From Clostridia bacterium (GTDB lineage: Bacteria > Bacillota > Clostridia > Oscillospirales > CAG-272), in contig JAGAFQ010000121.1 in NCBI GenBank assembly GCA_017612495.1, positions 1 through 29,127 of the forward strand: 29,127 bases of DNA, read 5' to 3'. A program made the translations under genes and the position numbers. The notes under the pieces were generated by a model. The model made no database searches. It saw nothing but the letters and a program-made list of their open reading frames with translations, and had not been told where the DNA came from. This document shows positions 23,279-29,127 of the stretch, piece after piece (position 1 is the stretch's first letter; each line of letters opens with the position of its first letter).

Positions 23279-23307
23279 ATAATAGCACTCTTTTGGTAAA
23301 TGTGCAA
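23279..23307 (-). promoter_or_regulatory. Promoter of the predicted small RNA
   Basis: Minus strand: TTGCAC (23307-23302), 17 bases, TATTAT (23284-23279). No coding region lies immediately downstream, only the hairpin-terminated 65-base segment. Confidence 0.7.
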
Positions 23308-23418
23308 TATAAAACAGAACGGATTTTGTAAACAATGTATGAAGAATAAGGCATTTTATTAAAAAATTATACATATTTTTTAATTTTCGTCGATTTTTGC
23401 ATCGAAATCTATCATTTG

Positions 23419-23447
23419 TTGACTAAATGCAAAAAATATAGTAAAAT
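23419..23447 (+). promoter_or_regulatory. Promoter of the C-N hydrolase gene
   Basis: Plus strand: TTGACT (23419-23424), 17 bases, TAAAAT (23442-23447), 44 bases before the ATG. The preceding AT-rich segment has a TTAAAAAAT / ATTTTTTAA inverted repeat (23359-23383). Confidence 0.75.
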
Positions 23448-23490
23448 AATAGACCGTAGCTATTTTCTTGCGAAAGAGAGACATAACCGA

Positions 23491-24636
23491 ATGATAAGAA
23501 CAAGAGGAATACGGCTCTTTTTCAGGGGCCTTTTGATATTGCTTGCCGTGATCATTTCAGTTTTGGCGGTGATCGCGGTATCGCTGCACGGCGAGATCAA
23601 AACGATTTTGTCGCTGACCGACGTACAAGACGGCAATCTATATACGGTCAACTACTCGGCAAGTTACGATCTTGACTCACTCTTATCCTCATCCGTCACA
23701 AGCGAATCCGCGCTTGATTCATATTTCATTTCTTCGCTTTCGAGAGGGCTTGTCGGCTCTTCGTTTTTCGGCAAAACGTTCAACGTGTATGACTTTTCCT
23801 GCACGAGCTTTGCAAAAAAGGACGTTGACGGCGATATGCTCTTCGCGCGCAACTGCGATTCCGACAGCGCGGGCGCCGTCGTTTTGACCTCGTCCCCCGA
23901 AAACGGATACCGCAGCATATCCGTCTGCTCGCCGAAAAGCGTATCTCTTGATGCGAGCGGTGTTTCAGACATCGCCAATACCGCAAACGTTCTTGCGCTC
24001 ATCTATGCGCCCATTGAGGGTATGAACGAAAAAGGCCTTGCCATCTGTCAGAACAGAGTCTCAAACCATCCCACCTGGCAGGAAAATCAAAAGACCGATA
24101 TTTTGAGTGCGACGATCGTGCGCCTCGTGCTTGACAAGTGCGCAACGGTAGATGAAGCCGTAAGGTTTTTATCGGGATACGACGTGCACGATGCTCTGTC
24201 GCCCGATACGACCGATCACAGCACGTCATATCACTATCACGTGGTCGATAAGGGCGGCACGTCGGCAATAATCGAATTTGACTATACCAACAATTACAAG
24301 CTCACCGTAAACTACGTAAAATGCGCCAATTCAACGACTTCCTATCAGATCTGCTCAAACCACTACGCCTATCCGCCTCTTGCCTATGACGGCGATGATA
24401 TGTCAAGAACTCATGAAAGATATCAGGCGATAAGCGATATGCTTGAAGATTCAAAACTGCTCGGCACGCACGATTGCTTTGATATACTTAAAACCGCAAG
24501 GATGGAAGACGTCACCTGCAACGACGGCGTTACACGTTCGACCGTTTGGAGCACGGTCTATAATCTTGACAAGCTCACCCTTTCGATCGGATCGGACGGC
24601 GATGCCAAAAATGTGCACACTTTTTCAATAGAATAA
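23491..24636 (+). CDS. Linear amide C-N hydrolase (Ntn-type, choloylglycine hydrolase/C45-like), membrane-anchored
   Basis: 381 residues from the ATG at 23491 (AAAGAGAG upstream). Residues 8-31 form one membrane segment or signal anchor (FFRGLLILLAVIISVLAVIA), so the catalytic domain is outside the cell. The domain has the Ntn nucleophile Cys104 in FSCTSFAKKDVDGDMLFARN, matching the CTSFxxxxxxGxxLFxRN(F/C)D signature of conjugated bile-salt hydrolases and acyl-CoA:6-APA acyltransferase-like enzymes, followed by SICSPKS-like strands, IEGMNEKGLAICQNRVS and CSNHYAYPP. Ntn enzymes of this type normally expose the Cys by processing or an N-terminal Met removal; here it sits 100 residues in, so cleavage before Cys104 is expected. 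Substrate unknown: bile salts, N-acyl amino acids or quorum signals are candidates. Confidence 0.82.
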   Translation: MIRTRGIRLFFRGLLILLAVIISVLAVIAVSLHGEIKTILSLTDVQDGNLYTVNYSASYDLDSLLSSSVTSESALDSYFISSLSRGLVGSSFFGKTFNVYDFSCTSFAKKDVDGDMLFARNCDSDSAGAVVLTSSPENGYRSISVCSPKSVSLDASGVSDIANTANVLALIYAPIEGMNEKGLAICQNRVSNHPTWQENQKTDILSATIVRLVLDKCATVDEAVRFLSGYDVHDALSPDTTDHSTSYHYHVVDKGGTSAIIEFDYTNNYKLTVNYVKCANSTTSYQICSNHYAYPPLAYDGDDMSRTHERYQAISDMLEDSKLLGTHDCFDILKTARMEDVTCNDGVTRSTVWSTVYNLDKLTLSIGSDGDAKNVHTFSIE

Positions 24637-24641
24637 ATGCA

Positions 24642-24675
24642 AAAACGGCAAGATCCGAAAGGATCCTGCCGTTTT
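24642..24675 (+). terminator. Terminator of the C-N hydrolase gene
   Basis: Stem AAAACGGCA-AGATCC / GGATCC-TGCCGTTTT with loop GAAA and one mismatch, then TTTTG, five bases after the stop codon. Confidence 0.88.
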
Positions 24676-24821
24676 GTATTTGACAAGCAAACCGTTCATC
24701 TTCACGGGCAGCGTCGGGCTTTTGTAAATCAAAGCGAAGCCTTGTATATCATCGTGGGGCAAAAATAATCTTCATACTAAAGCCCCTGCAAATTGTTTTT
24801 GTTATGTTGTCGGCTTGCCAC
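24676..24821. other. Non-coding spacer
   Basis: No gene or clear promoter. Only a weak GGCTT / AAGCC stem near 24718-24744 is seen before the first hairpin-array unit starts. Confidence 0.5.
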
Positions 24822-25057
24822 GGATGGTGTTGAACTCTCGTGAAAATGATGCCGCCGCTTTGCGGCTGATGATGTTTCGTCGCTATGCTCCGAAATGATG
24901 CCCGGCACTTCGTGCCGCAATGATGCGATGTTTGCCACCCATGTCCGCAGACACATCATATGCGAAGCATACATCATTGGCGAAGCCAACATCATTTGCC
25001 GAAGGCAAACATCATTCAAAAAAGTCCCTTTTGTCGGTAGACAAAAGGGACTTTTTT
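24822..25057. repeat. Hairpin-array unit 1 (head, 4+4 ATGATG/CATCAT words, terminator palindrome)
   Basis: A head GGATGGTGTTGAACTCTCGTG is followed by four ATGATG words (24846, 24869, 24895, 24920), a central segment (24926-24953) with TGTTTGC / GCAGACA arms, four CATCAT words (24954, 24972, 24990, 25010), and an 18-bp-arm palindrome with A6...T6 (25018-25057). Between the words stand perfect mini-hairpins: GCCGC-TTT-GCGGC (24854), TTTCG...CGAAA (24875), CGGCAC-TTC-GTGCCG (24903), TATGC-GAA-GCATA (24959), TTGGC-GAA-GCCAA (24977) and a TTTGCC...GGCAAA stem (24995). Left words pair with right words, so the unit can fold as a stem with paired side hairpins at each level. No credible coding region; short frames through it are built from the repeats. 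Confidence 0.85.
25018..25057. terminator. Perfect palindrome closing unit 1
   Basis: Arms AAAAAAGTCCCTTTTGTC and its exact complement, loop GGTA. It works as an intrinsic terminator on either strand. No annotated transcript ends here, so it appears to belong to the repeat unit. Confidence 0.85.
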
Positions 25058-25098
25058 GTTGTGATTTGACTACGAAAAAGATATTTCGAAGAAGCTGT

Positions 25099-25327
25099 GG
25101 ATGGTGTTGAACCTGCGGGAAAGAGAATGAAGCGTTTGCTTCGCAAACATGAAGCGGCGGCAAAGCCGCCATGAAGACGGTGCTTCGCACCTAATGAAGC
25201 GAAGTCGCCCCATTGCTCCCATTCTCTCATTTCAATTTCTTCATTAGCAAAGCGACTTCATTCCTTCATTAGCCCGTCAGGGCGACTTCATTGAAAAAAG
25301 ACGATTGCTTCCGCAATCGTCTTTTTT
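25099..25327. repeat. Hairpin-array unit 2 (same plan, ATGAAG/CTTCAT words)
   Basis: The same head GGATGGTGTTGAAC is followed by four ATGAAG words (25127, 25149, 25171, 25194), a 39-base centre, four CTTCAT words (25239, 25256, 25264, 25286) and a terminator palindrome (25294-25327). Mini-hairpins: GTTTGC-TTC-GCAAAC (25134), GGCGGC-AAA-GCCGCC (25156), GGTGC-TTC-GCACC (25179) and GCCC-GTCA-GGGC (25272). The right side is partly degraded: one slot holds only AGCAAAGCGA and another a single base. The closing palindrome doubles as the terminator of tRNA-Ser. Confidence 0.82.
25294..25327. terminator. Terminator of tRNA-Ser and close of unit 2
   Basis: AAAAAAGACGATTGC, loop TTCC, and the complement GCAATCGTCTTTTTT. 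On the minus strand it lies one base after the tRNA CCA end. Confidence 0.9.
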
Positions 25328-25328
25328 C

Positions 25329-25419
25329 TGGCGGAGAAGGAGAGATTTGAACTCTCGCACCGGTTGCCCGGTCTACACCCTTAGCAGGGGCGCCTCTTCG
25401 GCCTCTTGAGTACTTCTCC
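25329..25419 (-). tRNA. tRNA-Ser (anticodon GCU)
   Basis: 91 bases, class II. Acceptor stem GGAGAAG / CTTCTCC, discriminator G and an encoded CCA. The anticodon loop CTGCTAA reads GCT, decoding AGC/AGU. The long variable arm TAGACCGGGCAACCGGT is typical of Ser, and the T arm GAGAGTTCAAATCTCTC is perfect. It lacks disruption, so nothing has been inserted into it. Confidence 0.96.
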
Positions 25420-25448
25420 AAAAATACTGTATTCGTCGAACATTTGAC

Positions 25449-25477
25449 ATTATACCATAGCATTCGGCGTTTTGCAA
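25449..25477 (-). promoter_or_regulatory. tRNA-Ser promoter
   Basis: Minus strand: TTGCAA (25477-25472), 17 bases, TATAAT (25454-25449) with an extended TGG, 30 bases before the mature tRNA. Confidence 0.85.
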
Positions 25478-25494
25478 TAGCAAAACAAAAAAAT

Positions 25495-25523
25495 TTGCAC
25501 TTCCGCCGTTTTGCCGCTATAAT
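25495..25523 (+). promoter_or_regulatory. Promoter of the methyltransferase-like gene
   Basis: Plus strand: TTGCAC (25495-25500), 17 bases, TATAAT (25518-25523); GGAGG precedes the ATG at 25560. Divergent from the tRNA promoter, about 20 bases away. Confidence 0.85.
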
Positions 25524-25559
25524 ATTATCATACGCAAACTTTGCAAGTTCGGAGGAAAA

Positions 25560-26615
25560 ATGGAAATTTCGCTTTCAAAAGACGATATGCAAAAACTCAT
25601 ATCGCTCAACAAGATACGCAAGGATAATCTCTTTGCCCTCTCGGTCTTCAAAAAATATCTCGATGAGTATAACACCCTTGCAGATAAAGACAGCATATCG
25701 GAGATCTGCCGCGACTGCGGCACCGAAGAAGCCGATGCCGCAGCGCACATCATCTGCGCCGCCTTTGAGATCGAAGACCGCGATTTTGCGAAAAAGTATA
25801 TTTTCGGAGCTATCCGCAAGCTTTCCGCCGAAGACTATATAAACGACGCCTATTTAAGGAACATCCGCTTCCCGACGCAAAAATCGGGTAATTGGGAATT
25901 TAAGACCGAGAGTTACGACGCCTATCGTCTTGTGACCTGCGATGACTTGAAAGTTTTTTCGGATCTCACCGAAATTCCGCAGCTCGGCTTTTTTGATAAG
26001 CCATTTTCGTTCCCCGCCGTGCTCGAAAACGGCAACGAGTGGATGACCTTGACGCCCGTTGATACCGATACGGCAAAAGAGGCGATAAAAAACGCTCACG
26101 GCAAAGTGATAACGTTCGGTCTGGGACTCGGATATTTTGCTTATCACGCGGCGCTGAAAGACGAAACCTCAAGCGTGTGCATCGTCGAAAAAAGCAAAGA
26201 GGTCATAAACCTCTTTTCGGAATATATATTGCCTCAATTCGAGCCAAAGCGCCGCAAAAAAATCAAGATCATAAACGCCGACGCCTTTGAATACGCAAAA
26301 AACGAAATGGCGCGCGAAAACTACGATACGGCATTTTTCGATACCTGGCGCGACCCGTCTGACGGATATGGAATGTATTTGCGCGCAAAGAAAATCGAAA
26401 AGGATATACCCCATACCGAATGGTATTATTGGATAGAAGAATATCTCATTTCCATTTTGCGCAAAAAAGCTTATGATGAAATATGGCTCGGCGCGAATGC
26501 GCCCGAGATAGCCTCCGAAATTAAAAACGGATATAAAATTTCATCGTTTTCGGATATCCTGTCTTACCTTTCAAAAGAAAAACTCAAAGAGCGCGCGGCG
26601 ACGGAAGAATATTGA
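25560..26615 (+). CDS. Uncharacterised protein with a SAM-methyltransferase-like domain
   Basis: 351 residues. Residues 1-150 are helical and unfamiliar (with CRDCGTEEADAAAHIICAAF near 50). From about 180 a Rossmann domain appears: GKVITFGLGLGYFAYHAALK (motif I glycine loop, 181-200), SVCIVEKSKEVINLF (acidic end of strand 2, Glu210), KIINADAFEYAKNEM (Asp241) and NYDTAFFDTWRD (motif IV, 254-265). This is the layout of class I methyltransferases and spermidine-synthase-like proteins. No catalytic motif defines the substrate. It has its own promoter, and its stop codon overlaps the -35 of the ATPase promoter. Confidence 0.75.
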   Translation: MEISLSKDDMQKLISLNKIRKDNLFALSVFKKYLDEYNTLADKDSISEICRDCGTEEADAAAHIICAAFEIEDRDFAKKYIFGAIRKLSAEDYINDAYLRNIRFPTQKSGNWEFKTESYDAYRLVTCDDLKVFSDLTEIPQLGFFDKPFSFPAVLENGNEWMTLTPVDTDTAKEAIKNAHGKVITFGLGLGYFAYHAALKDETSSVCIVEKSKEVINLFSEYILPQFEPKRRKKIKIINADAFEYAKNEMARENYDTAFFDTWRDPSDGYGMYLRAKKIEKDIPHTEWYYWIEEYLISILRKKAYDEIWLGANAPEIASEIKNGYKISSFSDILSYLSKEKLKERAATEEY

Positions 26616-26640
26616 AAAACGCCGATTTGTATGCTATAAT
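26612..26640 (+). promoter_or_regulatory. Promoter of the P-type ATPase transcript
   Basis: Plus strand: TTGAAA (26612-26617), 17 bases, TATAAT (26635-26640), with an extended TGC. The -35 overlaps the stop codon of the upstream gene. The leader is about 147 bases. Confidence 0.87.
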
Positions 26641-26661
26641 TTCCATGATAAACAGTCAAAA

Positions 26662-26739
26662 GCATTAAGTAAAGCCGCGTGAACGGTCACTTACTGTTTC
26701 ACGAACGGAAAATGCAAAAACTCGATCGGTGAGTTTTTT
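26662..26739 (+). ncRNA. Candidate riboswitch-like leader: pseudoknot followed by terminator
   Basis: GCATT (26662-26666) pairs with AATGC (26711-26715) as a closing stem. Inside, AGTAA (26668) pairs with TTACT (26691) and CCG (26675) with CGG (26684), leaving a six-base loop CGTGAA. This loop is exactly complementary to TTCACG (26698-26703) downstream, giving an H-type pseudoknot. Directly after comes AAAAACTC / GAGTTTTT with loop GATCGGT and a T6 run (26716-26739), a terminator. It does not match the yybP-ykoY, M-box or NiCo consensus as I know them. Confidence 0.55.
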
Positions 26740-26764
26740 GTCCTGTTATTATTTGTTATTTTTG

Positions 26765-26780
26765 CTGCCGTCGGCGGCAG
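26765..26780 (+). other. Hairpin just before the ATPase ribosome site
   Basis: CTGCCG / CGGCAG with loop TCGG, ending about two bases before AAGGGAGAG. It may affect ribosome access. Confidence 0.5.
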
Positions 26781-26793
26781 AAGGGAGAGTAAA

Positions 26794-29127
26794 ATGGCTA
26801 AAAAAGACGAAGTCACACATCTGCCCCCAATCGAAAGGATAAACGCATCCCCCGAATGCGGACTTTCGCGCGAGGACGTGCTTTTGCGCACCGATTGCGG
26901 TTATGTCAACGTCTCTGAAGATTCCGTTGACAGAACGGCAAAGCAGATAATACTCTCAAATGTTTTCACATATTTCAACATCATTTTCTTCGTGCTTGCC
27001 GCGGCGCTTATCGCGGTCGGCTCATTCAAGAATCTTTCGTTTCTTTTGATCGTTGCCATAAACACCGCAATAGGCATAATTCAGGAATTCAACTCAAAAC
27101 GCGCCCTTGACAAATTGAAGCTTTTATCGGAGCCGAAATGTCAAGTCGTGCGCGACGGCAAGATTTTTTCCGTTCCCTCAAAAAGTCTGGTTTTAGACGA
27201 TATCGTCTGTTTTTCCGGCGGCAATCAGATCTGCGCCGACGCTATCGTTCTGACGGGAGAGGTCTTTGTCAATGAATCTCTTGTAACGGGCGAAGCCGAC
27301 GAGATACGCAAAACGCCCGGGGACAAGCTGCTTTCCGGCAGTTATATCGTTTCGGGCACGTGCCGCGCAAGACTTGATAAGGTCGGCAAAGATTCGTTCG
27401 TATCAAAGCTTACATCGAGCGCAAAAAGATTCAAGAAAAAAGAGCGCTCGGGCATGATGCACTCTCTGACCGTACTCGTAAAGATAATCGGCATTGCCGT
27501 AATCCCCATGGGCATTGCCCTCTTTTTAAGGCAGCGCGGCATAACCGGAGTGGATACCAAAAACGCCGTGGAGCGCACGACTGCCGCCCTTGTCGGCATC
27601 ATTCCCGAAGGCTTATATCTGCTCGCCAATATCCGCCTTGCCGTAAGCGTTGTCAAGCTTTCAAAGAAAAAGACCCTCGTTCACGACCTATCGTGCATCG
27701 AGGCTTTGGCAAGAGTCGATACGCTCTGCGTCGATAAAACGGGCACCATAACCGAGCCTGTCATGCGCTTTTCGGGCATTATACCGCTTGATTGCCGCAA
27801 AGCCGATGCAAACGCGGTGCAAGACCTGCTTTGCGACTTTGTCGGAAATATGCCCGATGACAACGTAACGATGCAGACGCTCAAACTCAAATTCACATCT
27901 GCCCCGTCAAAGACCGCATACCGCGTGTATCCTTTTTCATCTGTCACAAAGACAAGCGCCGTAAGCTTCGGCAACGGCGAAAATTACATACTCGGCGCAC
28001 CCGAATTCATACTCAAAAACGGCTATTCAAGATATCAAAAGCTCATTGAAGGATACTCCGAGAAAGGCTATCGCGTGCTGCTTTTCGCGCGAGCCGACAG
28101 CATTGACAGCGGAGCGTTTTCTCAAATCTTTCCCATAGCATTGATACTTCTTGAAAACGCCATCCGTCCCGACGCGGCATCGACTTTCGCATATTTCACG
28201 TCACAAGGCGTAAATATCAAGGTGATATCGGGCGATAACCCGAATACCGTTTCAGCCGCCGCCGTCGCCGCAAAAATCCCCGGTGCCGAGAAATTCACGG
28301 CGCTGAACCCCGATATGAGCGATGAAGAACTCAAAAAAGCGGCGAACGAATATACCGTTTTCGGCAGAGTGACGCCCGAACAAAAGCAAAAGCTCATACG
28401 CGCGCTCAAAAAGTCAGGTCACACCGTTGCCATGACGGGCGACGGCGTAAACGACGTTTTGGCGCTCAAAGAAGCCGATTGCAGCATTGCAATGGCATCA
28501 GGCAGCGACATTGCCTGCAAGGTCTCGGATCTTGTTTTGCTCGATTCAAAATTCTCGTCGATGCCGACAGTCGTTACCGAGGGCAGACAGGTCATCAACA
28601 ATATCGAAAGAAGCGCATCGCTTTTCCTCATCAAAAACATCTTCTCTTTCGTGCTTGCGCTCATTTCCATCTTCGCCGTGTTCGCATACCCTCTTCAACC
28701 GACGCAGTTGTCTTTGATCAGCGCACTCACGATAGGCGCGCCGGCATTCCTTTTGGCTCTTGAAAAGAGCGAGGGACGCATCAAGGGCAAATTCCTTTTG
28801 AACGTGATATACAGAGCGCTCCCCGCCGCCACGACCAATCTTATAATCATAGGCGGTGTTCTGTGCTTTGAAAAAGCCTTTTTGATGGATCCCGCCGTCA
28901 TATCTACGGTTTGCACACTGCTCATATCCATTGTCGGCTTTGCGATGATATACGGTATGTGCCGACCGATGAACAAAATGAGAGCGGCAATGTTTTTCGG
29001 GCTTCTTGCCTGCTATATCGTTTGCATAACCGCCTTTCCGTCAATTTTCTATCTTTGCCCCATAGGCTTCGGCGGAACACTCGTTTTGATCGTCTTTTCG
29101 GTCATGATACCCACAATGCTCTTTTCG
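26794..29127 (+). CDS. P-type cation-transporting ATPase, CtpE/Exp7-like (cut by window edge)
   Basis: 778 residues visible, no stop before the window ends. The order is standard for P-type pumps. Membrane helices lie near residues 55-95; the actuator loop has NESLVTGEADE (160-170, TGEA instead of the usual TGES). Helices follow around 226-290 with PEGL (271-274). The phosphorylated Asp314 lies in VDKTGTIT, and the hinge GDGVND is at 549-554. C-terminal membrane helices follow from about 605. The combination of TGEA, PEGLYLL and a short N-domain fits the CtpE/Exp7 subgroup, linked to Ca2+ uptake in mycobacteria and cation homeostasis in streptococci; substrate here is inferred. The upstream pseudoknot leader suggests control by a small ligand or ion. 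Confidence 0.88.
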   Translation, partial: MAKKDEVTHLPPIERINASPECGLSREDVLLRTDCGYVNVSEDSVDRTAKQIILSNVFTYFNIIFFVLAAALIAVGSFKNLSFLLIVAINTAIGIIQEFNSKRALDKLKLLSEPKCQVVRDGKIFSVPSKSLVLDDIVCFSGGNQICADAIVLTGEVFVNESLVTGEADEIRKTPGDKLLSGSYIVSGTCRARLDKVGKDSFVSKLTSSAKRFKKKERSGMMHSLTVLVKIIGIAVIPMGIALFLRQRGITGVDTKNAVERTTAALVGIIPEGLYLLANIRLAVSVVKLSKKKTLVHDLSCIEALARVDTLCVDKTGTITEPVMRFSGIIPLDCRKADANAVQDLLCDFVGNMPDDNVTMQTLKLKFTSAPSKTAYRVYPFSSVTKTSAVSFGNGENYILGAPEFILKNGYSRYQKLIEGYSEKGYRVLLFARADSIDSGAFSQIFPIALILLENAIRPDAASTFAYFTSQGVNIKVISGDNPNTVSAAAVAAKIPGAEKFTALNPDMSDEELKKAANEYTVFGRVTPEQKQKLIRALKKSGHTVAMTGDGVNDVLALKEADCSIAMASGSDIACKVSDLVLLDSKFSSMPTVVTEGRQVINNIERSASLFLIKNIFSFVLALISIFAVFAYPLQPTQLSLISALTIGAPAFLLALEKSEGRIKGKFLLNVIYRALPAATTNLIIIGGVLCFEKAFLMDPAVISTVCTLLISIVGFAMIYGMCRPMNKMRAAMFFGLLACYIVCITAFPSIFYLCPIGFGGTLVLIVFSVMIPTMLFS

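Noticed and set aside
24822..24842. tRNA-derived origin of the unit head because TTGAACTCTCG also occurs in the tRNA-Ser T arm
   Set aside because: The flanking bases cannot form a T stem and the second head has a different sequence after TTGAAC, so the 11-base match alone is too weak.
24777..25230. Short reading frames on both strands through the hairpin arrays
   Set aside because: Their protein sequence is only a translation of the repeat words and hairpins, they lack ribosome sites, and they run across terminators.
24846..25291. CRISPR array
   Set aside because: The repeated words are six bases long, reverse orientation half-way, and the gaps are self-complementary hairpins, not unique spacers of 25-40 bases.
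25329..25419. Prophage attachment at tRNA-Ser
   Set aside because: The tRNA is intact, more than 5 kb from the cluster, and no repeat of its 3' end is seen at the cluster borders.
26641..26793. yybP-ykoY manganese riboswitch before the ATPase
   Set aside because: The conserved paired loops of that class are not present; the fold seen is a pseudoknot instead.

Overview
The window looks like a chromosomal segment of a Clostridia-type Firmicute, probably an uncultured gut lineage related to Oscillospiraceae or Christensenellales. The grounds are strong GGAGG-type ribosome binding sites, A-rich codon choice at moderate GC, TTGACA/TATAAT promoters that often carry an extended TGn -10, many short intrinsic terminators, and protein families familiar from that group. 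The species cannot be named from sequence alone.

Left block (1-3900, minus strand): a shikimate operon behind a clear promoter at 3872-3900. In transcription order it holds a DUF4432/aldose-1-epimerase-like gene, DAHP synthase, EPSP synthase (aroA) and chorismate synthase (aroC, cut by the window edge).

Phage-like block (3926-18672, minus strand): one 14.7-kb transcription unit from a consensus promoter at 18644-18672 to a terminator at 3926-3955. In order it encodes a tandem Cys4-type zinc protein, small and large terminase, portal, a 42-aa basic protein, scaffold, head-decoration-like protein, major capsid, a head-tail-adaptor/collagen-like fusion, a lectin-like receptor-binding protein, two small membrane proteins, an LL-H type holin, an NlpC/P60-like endolysin, a repeat-rich fibre, a 127-aa protein, a predicted beta-propeller nozzle-like protein and a 415-aa protein. 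It has packaging, head, short-tail and lysis genes but no visible integrase, replication gene, tape measure or tail tube. A divergent XRE repressor (18774-19163) faces it, followed by a small gene and a LexA-like S24 repressor with a striking operator. The block is either a stripped podovirus-like prophage or a domesticated particle (gene-transfer-agent-like).

Right block (20121-29127): DUF1015 gene, rplS with a leader, a GT4 glycosyltransferase, a predicted small RNA, a secreted or anchored linear-amide C-N hydrolase, then about 0.5 kb of remarkable non-coding DNA. This holds two modular units (24822-25057 and 25099-25327), each made of a shared head, four copies of a six-base word, four copies of its reverse complement, small perfect hairpins between the words, and a terminator-like palindrome. 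Beyond them come tRNA-Ser(GCU), a gene with a SAM-methyltransferase-like fold, and a CtpE/Exp7-like P-type ATPase (cut by the window edge). The ATPase follows a leader that can form a pseudoknot and then a terminator, so it resembles a riboswitch.

The strongest candidates for something undescribed are the paired hairpin-tree units, the integrase-less particle cluster with its two repressors, the ATPase leader and the small RNA.
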